Program-made: the position numbers and the translations under genes
Source of the DNA: Pararge aegeria
Lineage: Eukaryota; Arthropoda; Insecta; Lepidoptera; Nymphalidae
Assembly: GCF_905163445.1 (NCBI RefSeq)
Contig: NC_053201.1
Location: 13,402,001-13,466,000 of the forward strand
Direction of reading: 5' to 3'
DNA: 64,000 bases
Notes under the pieces: generated by a model
Told to the model about the DNA's origin: nothing
The model's input: the letters and a program-made list of their open reading frames with translations, nothing else
Databases searched by the model: none
In this document: positions 39,462 through 50,274 of the stretch, in pieces
How positions within the stretch are numbered: position 1 is the stretch's first letter
Layout: every line of letters starts with the position of its first letter

Positions 39462-39770
39462 TCCTAGCATCATCGTCATCATCATCACTTCAGCCGATTG
39501 AAGTCCACGGCTGGACATAGGTTTTTTTGTAGAGAGTTCAAAAATCCACGGTCCTGGGCCGCTTGTTTCCATCGGCTCCCAGCGACACGTTTGATGTCGT
39601 CTGATCACCTCGTTGGGGGCCGATCAACGCTGCGTTTACATGTGCGGGGTCGCCATTCCAGCACTCTGGATCCCCAACATCCATCGGTACTCCAAGCCCG
39701 CCCATTTTCACTTCATCTTTGCAACTTTCTAAGCTATTTCCCAGCATCGACCAATGACATTATCATTGAT
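39462..39770 (-). pseudogene. RTE LINE ORF2 3' end
   Basis: The minus strand carries GGCCCCCAACGAGGTGATCA, GCTGGGAGCCGATGGAAACA, AGCGGCCCAGGACCGTGGAT and a CCAGCCGTGGACTTCAATCG end followed by a GATGATG tail, matching 23665-23895. Frames are broken. From 39771 to 40360 nothing else is supported. Confidence 0.65.
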
Positions 39771-40360
39771 ACTCAAGTTTGCTTTTTTTGCAGTTACAAT
39801 TGACGGTCCAAGAATGTGGCCCATCTAATGTTAGTAAAAATCCATCGCTTTGAAACAGAGCAACAGTTCACAGCGCATGCAAGAAACACGCCCTGTGCAA
39901 ATTCTACTTCTACAATTTCTAGCAAGTGCTTTTAATTTTCCGCATACATTAAATTATTACAAAATTTCTGAAGAAATAACCAGTGCATTATACGTTTCAT
40001 AATTTCAGTAATAGCATTAATACGTAACGATAGCGTAAAAAGGCGAAAACAAGCATTTCGTGGAAATTCTCAGTTGACTTCGTCGAAACGGTTGTTTTGG
40101 CGCAATTAAATTTAACTACACAAATATGTTACTCGTCGGACACAATTAAGTGTAATTAGTCTGCGCTGGATATGGACAGCGCAGCCGGCTTATCATTTAA
40201 ACTATTTAAAGCTTTTCCTTCCACCTCTTATGCACTGTAGACCGGAGTCATCCAAATAGTTTGTTGGTCTCTGTTCTCATTTTGTCAACATAAAAGTGAA
40301 ATTTATATAAATCGAACCATGAATGAATGTATGTTGTGGTGTGTTTTTACCCCCTTATAT

Positions 40361-40697
40361 ATTCAACGTGTGAATGAAAATCGAAATAATACTTCGGAGG
40401 CTTTAGATGTTCATTATTTACTGTCTCCGAAATTTATCTGTAAAACCGAAACGCTAATAGTTTATAAGTAAACCATTGCCATAGTTTTTATTGAATTAGA
40501 TCAGATACAGACCTAAAACATCACATGCAAAAGTAAAATCAAGTGACTCTTGTCACTTCATTACCAATGCGCCGCGTAGCGTAGGTACTATGCACGTGTC
40601 GGTCTTTTATTTTCAATAGAACCCTGTTGAAAATAAAAGACCGACCGACCGTCATTAGTAAACACTGAAAATGTTTTGAATACGTTTGTATGGAAAT
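40361..40697 (+). repeat. Family K repeat, copy 2
   Basis: AATCGAAATAATACTTCGGA, TTATAAGTAAACCATTGCCA, ACATCACATGCAAAAGTAAA and GTGACTCTTGTCACTTCATT. This copy shows the intact target (CACATGCAAA) that the LTR element used in its sister copy. It carries an extra palindrome at 40598-40645 and is cut short by the MITE-like element at 40698. Confidence 0.8.
40598..40645. repeat. Perfect 19-bp hairpin in family K copy 2
   Basis: GTCGGTCTTTTATTTTCAA, a 10-nt loop, then the exact complement. The other K copies have only the left arm followed by a TAGGGTTGT-type continuation, so the right arm was added in this copy. Confidence 0.85.
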
Positions 40698-40868
40698 ATA
40701 TCCCCCGATTATATCCCCTGACAAGGGATATAATTAACGTGTCCACTTAAGGAACATGGAAAACTTTGGCTCCGTTTATTATTACACCATTTATGTATTA
40801 TTTGGATATTATTTCGACTAAGCGCCACTGCTCTGAGTGTTGATAAAACTGTGGGAGAAGATAAATTG
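40698..40868 (+). mobile_element. MITE-like element, second copy
   Basis: Shares ATCCCCCGATTATATCCCCT and AAGGGATATAATTAAC with 11491-11684, and ends near GGGAGAAGATAAATTG. From 40869 to 42240 no gene or shared repeat is recognised. Confidence 0.45.
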
Positions 40869-42240
40869 TATCCATCCCATGCTAGCCTTGCAGATGCAGG
40901 CTTAACTCAACTTAGTACTAAGGTTTTCCAACAATTTACAAATACATAAGTTCTTCGCGAATCTAAGAAGTTTTATGTCTTGAACGTTCATTAACAGACA
41001 TTTAAGGAGTCCCATTAAAACGGCTGTACTGTACGGCAGTGTATATATACAGTTTGAAGTGCTCACTGCATTCTCCGACGACGCGCCGGTCACCCCGTTA
41101 TTTGTCGACTATCAGCTAACACGCTTCTCTTGTCTGTCAGCTAACGTTACGTTTTCAGTTATATTTGTTTATGTTACACTTTTACGCAATGCGGAAGTGC
41201 CCTGAACATAATGTTTTACTGTTTGGCGAAAAACTGTTAACGGTTTTTGAGAACCTATATTGCGTAGTACAGTAATAAAATAATAAACTGTTACAAAAAT
41301 TAGGAAAAACACTACCAAAATATAATTTTATCAAAATTTCACTGAATTAACATTATAAGTTTCTACTAAAGCTTGAATAATAGCCGAAGAATCGGTTGAC
41401 GTATCGGTTCAGCCTAAAAATCGTGTTACAATCCTGTTAACCTGCAATAACCTCTAGACTTTTCTTTACAACGCAAGTCACGCTGCAGTTTATTGCCTAT
41501 TGTTAATTACAGTGCGTCCATCACGACATCACCGATTAAACCTCTTAACTCGTGACGCATTAGAACCAAAATTTAATCCTTGGCTTTCCGCGACCGTGTG
41601 TCTTGGGTCTTAATCAAGGACTAGTCGTGAAAGTGGAAAATATCGCGTATCAACATTATTCAACTCGCACAGGATTCTGTCATCTATTTTAATGCTTTAG
41701 GTGTTAATATAGCGTCAATGTGTTATTGTTATATGCCCTTCTTGTTGTTTTGTTTTGGGGTGTTTGAACAAGTGTGGTGGAATAAATTTAGTTTTATTTC
41801 AATTGTGGCGCGTGCGCTATAACACTTCATTTAATGTAAATTACCGTCTGCTATTAAGATAATATCTTAGGGGTACAGCTTAGGCCCCGTTGTCGGATTT
41901 TTGGACGCAGGTAGCTAAATAAATAACTTTTTCATACAGTGTACGATTTTATTGAATTCACTTATTTAAATAATTATAACATCGTGACAACATATTATAT
42001 TGCTTTTGTGCGTGCGTTTTGGTTTGTTATTCACTTCGAGACCTGGTGATTATCACGCTATGAATCTATCAAAATTGTATGTGCGACGGTGCTTAACAAA
42101 ATTTACGGTTTATTCTGCACATTCAAAGCCACCTGAAATAAATAAGTGTTTGATTTTGATGATAATTGTAGAAAATTTGTGTTCCCTTTTTTAGTTTCTT
42201 TTGAAATCAGACTTCGTGGATTAGTCAATGATTTTATCCT

Positions 42241-42460
42241 TACTTATAAATATAAAGAAAAAGTGTGTTTCTTTGGTTTTCCTTCACCAAACCTTAGTAC
42301 TAGACTTAGCAACCAATCAACTTGATTTTTAGTTTAAAAAGATATTTAATAAGTCGGAGAGTAACATCGGCTTCTTTTTTTATCATAGGAAACCGAACGG
42401 TTGCTACGAGATTCGTAAGAAACCGATATTAACGCTGGCGAAGAACGTGGGCAAGTAGTC
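42241..42460 (+). repeat. Helitron-like element, decayed
   Basis: TTACTTATAAATATAAAG start, CCAATCAACTTGATTTTTAG, CTTCTTTTTTTATCATAGGA and an end GGCGAAGAACGTGGGCAAGT plus AG. Order resembles 27613-27806. Confidence 0.4.
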
Positions 42461-42526
42461 CATAATCGAAACAAAGCCACTACTCTTAAACATACGCATT
42501 TCTTTACGTTTTATTTTAAAGCTTTT

Positions 42527-42564
42527 TATATAGCTTGACTTCTAAATGCAGCTCAAGCTATATA
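42527..42564. repeat. Perfect 12-bp hairpin, 14-nt loop
   Basis: TATATAGCTTGA and TCAAGCTATATA flank CTTCTAAATGCAGC. No gene context. From 42565 to 43273 the sequence is unique; its last ~190 bases could be the leader of the exon below. Confidence 0.6.
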
Positions 42565-43273
42565 TATGACAAATTACGTAGAGATTTAGCGGATTTGCCG
42601 TGAAACTAAGGAGTTAGCTCAGACAATACTGACACGCTTTCAACATTGTTAAGAATTTGGATAATTTCCGAAGCTATTAAATTTACAATTTAATTTCACT
42701 GAATGTACCAAAGTTAATTATTTAACTCACGGAAGGAGATTGTATTCAAATTTAAACTCTGCTCACTTTAACCTTAAATTAATTTTACTGTGCACAGAGA
42801 TCACAGATCTCAACTCCGTACGAATTAATGTGGGAACATTACATAGACGATGACAGTATAGGCCGTTGTTTTAGCAGTTGGCATCCGAACGTAGGCTTCG
42901 CTGGGCGAATCTAACGCCCATTCCAAAAAGCAAACGTAAATTTACTGTTCATACCACACAAATATGTACCTTACGGGATTACAATAAGAGTGTTTGCGAA
43001 ATTAACCAAAGATACAGGAAGAAATAAGTAATAAATGAATGAAGGAAAACTAAATTATCAATGTGTGGGTAGGAAATCGAGTTATGTTCAAAATTGAACT
43101 TTATAGTGTTTGTAATAAACGCGTCGGAACTTAAATTCGAAGAACCTTATTTGTGTGCAGTGAAAGTTTTTAATTTGTATGAAGAGCTTTCGATTGTGAT
43201 AAACCTTATTGCGAGTGCGACAGGGTTCAAGTTTGTTGTTAAAATACGGATCTCATTGGAGTCGCAGTGTTAA

Positions 43274-43288
43274 ATGAACATTCTCTTG
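43274..43288 (+). CDS. Weak candidate first coding exon 3 (phase 0)
   Basis: ATG AAC ATT CTC TTG followed by GTATGT, a strong donor at 43289, gives the very short N-terminus MNILL in phase 0. The upstream ~190 bp are unique rather than repeat. The start context is weak (T at -3) and no Inr/DPE pair is placed correctly. Listed because its phase matches the other candidates; chance alone could produce it. Confidence 0.2.
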
Positions 43289-43562
43289 GTATGTCAGCTG
43301 TGTGTATAATTTAAATGGCTATGATTTAATTCTAAACTAGGTGTTTCCCGCGATTTCATCCACGTGGAATTTCCGTGTGGGTTTTAACGACATCTCTGGC
43401 ACTTTGGTCTTGTGAGTGGGATGAGTGGTTTCAGGATTGATTCCCGGCGGAGTGAATTTTTAGTATGGTCTAGTGGTTGGCATGTTTGTATAAAGGTTCC
43501 AATGTTCTGGGTTCGGCCGGATTGCAAAATATTTTTAGTCAATGTATTTTTCGGTCAAAATG

Positions 43563-43822
43563 CTCTTGAAAAGGGGTTAAGGCCGTGGTCCGCCACGCTG
43601 GCCCACTTGGTGGACTCCACACACCTTTGAGAACATTATGTAGAACTCTCAGGCACGCAGGTTTCCTTGCGATGTTTTCCTTCACCGATAAAGCAGGTGA
43701 TATTTTTATTACTTAATTACGCACATAACTAAGAAAGATATATAGAGGTGCGTGCTGGGATTCGAACTCGGCCCCCCGAAAGTGAAGTCGAAATCTTTCC
43801 CACGAATCTTTATCACCGCCCA
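43563..43822 (-). mobile_element. SINE-C, near full length
   Basis: On the minus strand: head with GGCCGAGTTCGAATCCCAGC, GCACGCACCTCTA, the GGAAACCTGCGTGCCTGAGA block, CCACCAAGTGGGCCAGCGTG and GCGGACCACGGCCTTAACCC. The preceding 43390-43560 contains GGTCTAGTGGTTGGCA and GGTTCGGCC, which may be another tRNA-derived head. Confidence 0.75.
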
Positions 43823-44039
43823 TTAATTTTGCAAAAGAAAATTCACAAGTTGAAATATTTAATTTAATGGATACTAGCGACCCGCCAATACAATTCAATG
43901 TTTTTACTTATGCGGGGCTACTACTATATTTCTTAACTATTAACCCTGGTTAATATTCACCCCTGTCAACCTGCCACCTAAGAAATTGGTTTCCTCGAGG
44001 TATCGTATCAGAACGCAAATTTGCTTGACGTCATGCCTT

Positions 44040-44275
44040 TGTCGGTTGGATGGTAACAAGCTATAGCCGAAACCAGAGAGAAAATTTTGAAATTATAGAT
44101 TCCCAAATTATCCCTTATTATAAGATCACATTACTTTACTTTTTTATGTTTATTGAAGAGCGCTTGACTGCAATCACACCTGATAATAAGTAATAATGCA
44201 GCCTATAAATAAATAAATAAGGTGGTGCGCGCTTGCCTGGAAGATGCCCATTCACTCTTGGTTTGAAGGTACTCG
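44040..44275 (-). repeat. SINE-B fragment followed by LINE 3' tail
   Basis: 44040-44120 on the minus strand is a decayed SINE-B middle (AATTTGGGAATCTATAATTT, CTCTCTGGTTTCGGCTATAG). 44140-44275 is a LINE 3' tail: CAAGAGTGAATGGGCATCTT, CCAGGCAAGCGCG and GGTGTGATTGCAGTCAAGCG, as at 44851-45064. From 44276 to 44764 nothing else is supported. Confidence 0.5.
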
Positions 44276-44764
44276 TATACTTATACTTAACTACTGCGTC
44301 GGGGAGATCACAATAATATAACCGTGCCAACATTGAAAATTTATAGAGAGATGCGTAAAAGGTTGTTATTTAGTATTTACTCTCTCCGTCGAACTGTTTT
44401 CCACTCGTTTTATGGCACAATTGTAAATTACTGCAGTACCTAATCCTTTCGCATATTGTTTGCTTCAATTCATATGATTATTTTTAACTCATTGTTAGCT
44501 GGTATTCTCCTGCAAATATCAATTGTATAACATATTTGCAAGAGAGTTAATATTATACTTACTTTACCCCCGGCTTCTTATTTGGCACAACGTGTCTGCT
44601 TCCTAGTAGCATTCTTCTTGTAGCATTTTTACTGACCGCCTTCGCACCACCGATTCGTCTGGTATTATATTTTGGTCAAGGTGTATTTAGAAATTTAAAG
44701 TATTAGAACTAATATTAATTGAATGTTTTTTTTTTTAATTTGAGCAATCCAAATATCACTTGTT

Positions 44765-45145
44765 TAGCTATTAACGGTAAGGAAACAATCTTGAAGGAAC
44801 CTGCATGCCTTAGAATTCTTCATAATGTTCTTTAGAGCGCGTTAAGTTTCTCGGACGCGTACGAAGCGCTTCGCATCTTCGTTTCTGATCCGCACCGCTA
44901 GGATCTGGAATGCCCTTCCAGCTTCCATTTTCCCCAGTTCCTACAGTATGAGTACCTTCAAAACAAGAGTGAATAGGCATCTTCTAGGCAAGCGCGTTCC
45001 ACCTTAGGCTGCATCATCGCTTACCATCTGTTGTGATTGCAGTCAAGCGCTCGTCTATAAACATTTAAAAAAAAAGTACCAACCTAATTCCTTCTATGAG
45101 GAGACTCGTGCCCTGTAGTTTGCCCGTAATGGGTCGATAATGACG
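44765..45145 (+). mobile_element. SINE-C split by a LINE 3' end
   Basis: 44765-44850 has GGAACCTGCATGCCTTAGAA and TTCTTCATAATGTTCTTTAG; after the LINE insertion 45075-45145 continues with CCTAATTCCTTCTATGAGGA, GACTCGTGCCCTGTAGT and TAATGGGTCGATAATG. Some SINE sequence at the junction has been lost. Confidence 0.6.
44851..45064 (+). pseudogene. LINE ORF2 C-terminus and 3' UTR
   Basis: Encodes RTRTKRFASSFLIRTARIWN, then ALPASIFPSS and MSTFKTRVNRHLLGKRVPP before a stop, a recognisable Jockey/R1-like ORF2 end (FxxRTxRxWNxLPxxxF...FKxxxxxxL). The 3' UTR includes TGTGATTGCAGTCAAGCGCT and closes in an A-run. 5'-truncated. Other copies of this end: 53330-53600, 44140-44275, 18925-18990 and the tails of family D. 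Confidence 0.7.
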
Positions 45146-45149
45146 TTTA

Positions 45150-45690
45150 AGATGGCACACATTTGTGTCAATGTCTCTGGGGGTTTCGGACTGCTGTCTG
45201 TGTGTTCCACCACAAAGACATAGACATAGCCCGAGACCCCAACCCGTTAGTGGGCGAGGCATCCACTTGCACTCTCGACCCAAATGCCGTTCTCATTCTG
45301 AGACGGCTCAAAGACTTGCTTCACGACCCAGACTATCCAATTAGATAATACGCACGTAACGCGTTTTCGCGGCGTTTTCGCGGGCGAAAGCGAGGGCCCC
45401 GGTCTCTAAAAACACCCGGACATGGGTCCTTACCACGTTAACTCGAGCTGGGTGTGTGACTTAACCTTTGTCCAAATATCCACACTCGTCCAAACCTCGA
45501 CCGAAGCCGAGGTCCGAGCCCTCACAAAAGGACTAGGCCCCCCTATGGATCGACGTCACCCATTCGTCGCCGATGTCGTCGAGCCTTGGGGCTTAACTCC
45601 TGGCGAGCTTTCGCGTTGGTTCCCATCCCCCGGTGACGCTGTAACAACACTCAAGGTGCACTCAACGTATCAGACGGTTCTTCCAATATA
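45150..45690 (+). other. GC-rich coding-like island, unrecognised
   Basis: Compositionally distinct from the flanks. Two open frames in different registers: 45163-45348 (LDPNAVLILRRLKDLLHDPD near its end) and 45422-45691 (QTSTEAEVRALTKGLGPP, DVVEPWGLTPGELSRWFPSP). A frame change or lost intron would be needed to join them. I do not recognise the protein. A decayed LINE or other transposon frame is the most economical reading, since it abuts LINE and SINE sequence. Confidence 0.35.
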
Positions 45691-46439
45691 ACATACAGAC
45701 ATAAATATACAATTATACAGATATGATTTTACAATTTCATAATAGCATGTACGTAAATATATGCACATATTAGCTGTATCTTGCAAAAGTGTATATTATT
45801 AACTTAATAACGCTAACAATAAATAACGTAAATACTCTTAGATTTGTTCAGCGATTATCAGCAAAATATATTCCTATAGCTTGTGCAAATAGAAATTTCC
45901 ATATTTCTAATCGCAGACCTAATACAATTAGATATTTATGCAACTGTTTGTGATCTACAAAGTCAGAAATGCTGAAGTTATAATCGTATATCGTGTTTGT
46001 CCTTTACGCCACAAAGGCTGTACTGATTTGGGAATGGAATTAGCTTCCTGTAGGCCTAAGATGCGCGCTATTTTTTAATTATTGTGTCTACCACTTTCTC
46101 GTCCCAATTATATAAGCTAAAACGAAAATGGATATTCATAATTATAGTGGCGCTAATCAAATCAGAAATTAGGAGATCCGTGGAAGAACCAGAGTTACCA
46201 ACATAGCTCAACAAGTCGCGAAGCTTAAGTGGCAATGGGCGGGGCACACAGCACATAAGTACTAATCGTATATGTTTGTTTGTCAATTTAAAGAATATAA
46301 TAAAACACATTTATTACAGCGACATTACTATACAATTGTTGATTTTTTTAAAGACAGGTTGCTTGGTGCTTCTTCCGGCTCCTTTTTCATCCCTCACAAT
46401 ATAGAAAAATAAATGTAAAAATGTAAAATTTAAATTGTT
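45691..46439. other. No supported feature
   Basis: Unique AT-rich sequence with no exon-like frame or repeat copy. Confidence 0.5.
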
Positions 46440-46605
46440 GAGGATGGAAAAGAGCAACTGCTGAGTCTCTTGCCGGCTTCTTCTCGGTAGAATCTGCCTT
46501 CCGAACCGGTGGTAGAGTCACTACACACAGACAGACTTGACGTTTCAATAGTGCTTATATCAGGTCTACATGAAATAAATGAATTTTGAATTTTTTTGAA
46601 TTTTT
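46440..46605 (+). mobile_element. LINE 3' end (GAAACGTCAAG family)
   Basis: AGCAACTGCTGAGTCTCTTG, CCGGCTTCTTCTCGGTAGAA, CCGAACCGGTGGTAGAGTCA, GACTTGACGTTTCAATAGTG and a tail with AAATAAATGAATTTTGAATT. Best copy of this 3' UTR in the window. A 25-bp scrap just downstream (CATTTGATTCATGAATGTGC) recurs at 48219. Confidence 0.65.
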
Positions 46606-46794
46606 TTCACCGTTGCCGTCATTTGATTCATGAATGTGCAGAAGTTCTGGCAGCGTTGTAAATAACTTGACATTTCTAATGAAGCAGGGTTTAGGTGTTG
46701 CTGATTGACGTTGGTATGTGGCATTGTTGATTGTTATCAAACGGGTTATCTAATACCTTTGGAAGGTTTGGTTTCACCTATAAGATACCCAGAA

Positions 46795-46845
46795 TTACTT
46801 TGATATTATTAATGTGCGACTGGCACATTAATAATATCAAAGTAA
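46795..46845. repeat. Perfect 23-bp hairpin, 5-nt loop
   Basis: The arm at 46795-46817 runs from TTACTTTGATATT to AATGTGC, loop GACTG at 46818-46822, and the exact complement at 46823-46845. No terminator or gene context. Confidence 0.9.
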
Positions 46846-46890
46846 ATCGTCAAGGAATTTTAGAACTTAGGTTTTTTTTTTTTTTTATTC

Positions 46891-47180
46891 CACTACAAGT
46901 GATGATGTAGTCTAAGATGGTAGCGGGCTAACCTATTAGGGAGTATCCCTAGTTAACCTGTTAGGAGTCCCCTAATCGGTTTCCACGCGACATCGCACCC
47001 GAACACTTAATCGCTAAGCGGCACGTCTTTGTATGTAGGGTGGTAACCAGCCCCAACCAAAGCCTCCCACCAGGCTAGACCAAAGAAAATTCCGAAATAA
47101 CAAATTCCCAAATTGCCCCTGCCGGAAATCGAACCCGGTACCTCATGATTAAATTCACACCGCTCACCGTTGCGCCAGGT
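46891..47180 (-). mobile_element. SINE-B, full length
   Basis: On the minus strand from the head CTGGCGCAACGGTGAGCGGT, B-box GGGTTCGATTTCC, AATTTGGGAATTTGTTATTT and AGGCTTTGGTTGGG, through GCGATTAAGTGTTCGGGTGC to a T-rich junction. Agrees with 9366-9685 throughout. Confidence 0.8.
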
Positions 47181-47836
47181 GTTACTATTTAGAGTTTATA
47201 ATTGAAAATTGTTATCGCTATAATTCGTTAATCTAGTCTAGACTATGGGATTCAAGGACCTTAGGTCTTATGTCCTTTTTCACTAACTATGAACAAGGCA
47301 ATGCCTAAATAAATAACGCCTCATCTAAGGAGATTCCTAGGCATACATCAACCACTCAACAAACTCTTTAAAAAAACGACAAGACACAGTACCTAATAAT
47401 TCGGAATCTGGACCTCGTGATGCATAGTTGAACATGCTAAGCATTCGACTAACGAGACATCAGCAAATCGGGCTTCAGTCTGTCTGTCAGTCAGTCAGTC
47501 AGTCAGAGCAAAGACTTTTATAGTTATAGATAATGTAATTATGGACTAATGAATTGAAATAGATAGTATTATCTTCGTTTTTGCAGAAAGCATACTTTAT
47601 TTCTTTTTTATCTTTATTCATAAAGGACTATTCGATTGTTTTTTACCTGTAAGGAATTGTGAAGCAGACAAAGATAAGCTTGTTACCTGTATGCACCAGA
47701 AAGATAGTAATATATTATGATTTCAGACATATTTTTTTTGTCGCAATTTATGTATAACTGAATAGTAGATTGTGCTACAAGGGCATAAAACTATCGATAT
47801 TTAAGTCGAGGATAAAATTGGTTTTATGACATAGTT
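47181..47836. other. No supported gene; (CAGT)n microsatellite
   Basis: A (GTCT/GTCA)n tract lies at about 47476-47506 and a SINE-D fragment at about 47395-47465. The remainder is unique AT-rich sequence. Confidence 0.5.
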
Positions 47837-47969
47837 ACAGTACGATTGAAACGTAAATGCGCCCGTGAAGTTTGCGCACCACACACATTTTGGGTGTCCG
47901 GTGTAGCGGGGAGAGTAACAGCGCACGTCTAACTTCACGCAGACGCATCTAAGTTTGAATCGTACAGTA
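47837..47969. mobile_element. Palindromic MITE-like element
   Basis: ACAGTACGATTGAAAC...ATGCGCCCGTGAAGTTTGCG at the left and CTAACTTCACGCAGACGCAT...GTTTGAATCGTACAGT at the right are imperfect inverted arms around a short GC-rich core. No clear target duplication. From 47970 to 48243 nothing else is supported. Confidence 0.45.
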
Positions 47970-48243
47970 CACACGCTGGTTTTGACTTTGACAGCGAGAA
48001 AATTTGTTCGAGGTCTAAGGATAAAGTCTCAGATACAAATCCCATAACTGAAAATAGAATAGGTTTAAAAAAAACATCTACATATTAGTTTCGTGATTTC
48101 CCGCCGACTGCTTGTATTCTTCTGAGCACAGACTACACTACATAAATAGACCACGCGTCAAGTGATGTTGAAAGGTCGATACCTTACGTTATTATTTTCT
48201 TGTCGTTGTTGTCATTTGATTCATGAATGTGCACATGTGCATA

Positions 48244-48480
48244 ATATTCTCCCACAATGAGAAGAGCTTAAGGCTTTAGTCCACATCGCTGGCCCAGTGC
48301 GGATCGGTGGACTCCACACACCTTTGAGAACATTATGGAGAACTCTCAGGCATGCAGGTTTCCTCACGATGTTTTCCTACAGCGTTGAAACAAGTGATAT
48401 TTTAATTGCTTAAAACGCGTATTATGACATAGAAAAATTACAGGTTTCTTGCTACATTGCTGGGATTCAAACTAAAATTT
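48244..48480 (-). mobile_element. SINE-C, 3' two-thirds
   Basis: On the minus strand: AAACATCGTGAGGAAACCTG, CATGCCTGAGAGTTCTCCAT, AATGTTCTCAAAGGTGTGTG, GAGTCCACCGATCCGCACTG, GGCCAGCGATGTGGACTA. The head end decays beyond 48440. Confidence 0.7.
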
Positions 48481-48647
48481 AGTTTCTAGTTAATTTATTT
48501 TTGACATGTATTTATTTTAACTGCATTTAATTTAATTTCGTAACTGATGTACTATGTTAAATTTTTATGGGTAAAGCCTAAAAAAATATTATTTACCCAT
48601 TATTATAACTTTAAATCGGACCCCGAAAGTGAGTCATACCCACTAGG

Positions 48648-48790
48648 CAGTGGCGTGCATATGTGTATTAACCAGGGTAGACATAAAGCAAGAAGATGCA
48701 TAAAATTTAAAAAAATCTCCTTCTATACATGTTGTATTAAATTTTTACAGTAGGCAGTGCATTTGTGTTTATGTGAAGTGAACGCCACTG
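48648..48790 (+). mobile_element. hAT-type MITE with perfect 8-bp target duplication
   Basis: 143 bp from CAGTGGCGTGCA to ACGCCACTG. Flanked by CCACTAGG at 48640-48647 and 48791-48798, a perfect 8-bp duplication. Body matches 15766-15909 best at the two ends. Non-coding. Confidence 0.88.
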
Positions 48791-49195
48791 CCACTAGGCT
48801 GTCACCGCTTCAACCGGACTGGCGGTTATTCCATTAAAAAATATATTCGAAAATAGATTGTATTCTATTACAGGAATTCTTTAACGTAATGCTCCGCTTC
48901 AAGGCACCTTAATCCACGCATTCGATACGTGTTCCATCTGATATGGATAGATAACACAACCAATTTTGCACCGCCCACCAGCTTTATACATTGTTTATAC
49001 TACGGTGCCGTGTTGATTGCTTCAGTACTTCAAGGGCGGTTCAGCCGGACGCGCGCCCTTTTTAATTAACGCGGAGTGTCTAAAAATACTTGCATAAAAT
49101 CTATATAAAAGTAACAGTTACTATAAGAGTTTTGAAAAGGTTAGGCTTAAAATTTACTGGAAAAATCCCCCTATTTTAATAGTTATATAAAAAAG

Positions 49196-49247
49196 TGGGG
49201 TAGGCAGTGCATTCGTGCATATGTGAAGAGCTAAAGCTATTGCCAAG
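49196..49247 (+). repeat. hAT MITE 3' end, decayed
   Basis: GTAGGCAGTGCATTCGTGCA and TATGTGAAGAGC correspond to the last third of the hAT MITEs. The flanks 48799-49195 and 49248-49457 hold nothing else that I recognise. Confidence 0.5.
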
Positions 49248-49457
49248 TAGGTATTATCCATACAGAGTTACTATCTAGACTTGGATCAAAACTTGATGTT
49301 TGTGAAATATTATAAAAACTAAACTAAACTAAGCAAAATATTAATTATTTTCCACTTGATAAATAATAGCATTTTGCTAACGAAAAGCATTTGCTTGTAT
49401 TTTCAAATTATTAACGGTTGCCCGCAACTCTATTCGTTAAAAATTTAAATTTACACA

Positions 49458-50060
49458 TTAACACGTGTTAATGAAAACCGAAATAATACGAGTACTTCAC
49501 AGGCTTTTTTGGTACATTATGTAATATCACGGAGACTTATCTGCGAAACCAAAACGCTAATGGTTTTAAAGAAACTATTGCCATAGTTTTCACTGAAATA
49601 AATCAGATACATCACATGTAAAATTAAAATCATGTGATTCCTGTCACTTTATTATTTACGCGTCATGGAGCGTAGGTCAGGTAATATGCGCGTATCGGTC
49701 TTATATCTTCTATAGGGTCATAAGTAAACACATGTTTTCAATTGGTTTGTATGGAAAAATGAAAATGCTTCTTTTGATTTCATGTTTGTACAGGGTTATT
49801 GTTCCATACAGTAAAAACAATGAAATTTTATTATATTCAGCCGATTATTTTGATTTTATTTATTTTGATGTTTTATTAATTATTACATAAATGAATTTGT
49901 TTAAATTAAGATTTGCATGTCATATATTATGACTAAACATGTATACCTACAATGTTTTATGCAAATAAAAGGATTTGATTTGATTTGATTTTGGTGATTT
50001 CTTATGAAGTATACTTATACATATTAACATTATTTCGTAATTCGGTTACACGTTGTATTA
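49458..50060 (+). repeat. Family K repeat, copy 3, split by a LINE end
   Basis: 49458-49800 has AACCGAAATAATACGAGTAC, TATTGCCATAGTTTTCACTG, ACATCACATGTAAAATTAAA and ATGTGATTCCTGTCACTTTA. It resumes at 49992 with GATTTCTTATGAAGTATACT and ATTTCGTAATTCGGTTACAC. The target of the LTR insertion is intact here. Confidence 0.75.
49801..49991 (+). mobile_element. LINE 3' end with (GATTT)n tail, inserted in K
   Basis: Non-coding AT-rich segment ending GCAAATAAAAGGATTTGATT with further GATTT units, a simple-repeat tail after a polyadenylation-like AATAAA. It interrupts the K repeat exactly between blocks that are contiguous in the other copies. Confidence 0.55.
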
Positions 50061-50274
50061 CATACATCAGCGTTTGTTTTAGTTTTTATTTCTTTTATAT
50101 GAGAGAGAGAGAACCAGTGCATAGACACATAAAGCTGTTCCGATTTGTGTTGCTGGGTTTTCACGATGTTAATGCTTATAAGCATTAGGTATACCTAAAG
50201 CTTAACGTGCTTTCAAAGACAGAACACCACCCAATGTTCTCATTTCGTCTTCATACTGAAAAATGTATCATTGA

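Noticed and set aside
47476..47506. CRISPR-like or satellite array at the (CAGT)n tract
   Set aside because: Simple 4-bp microsatellite in a eukaryotic intron; no spacers.
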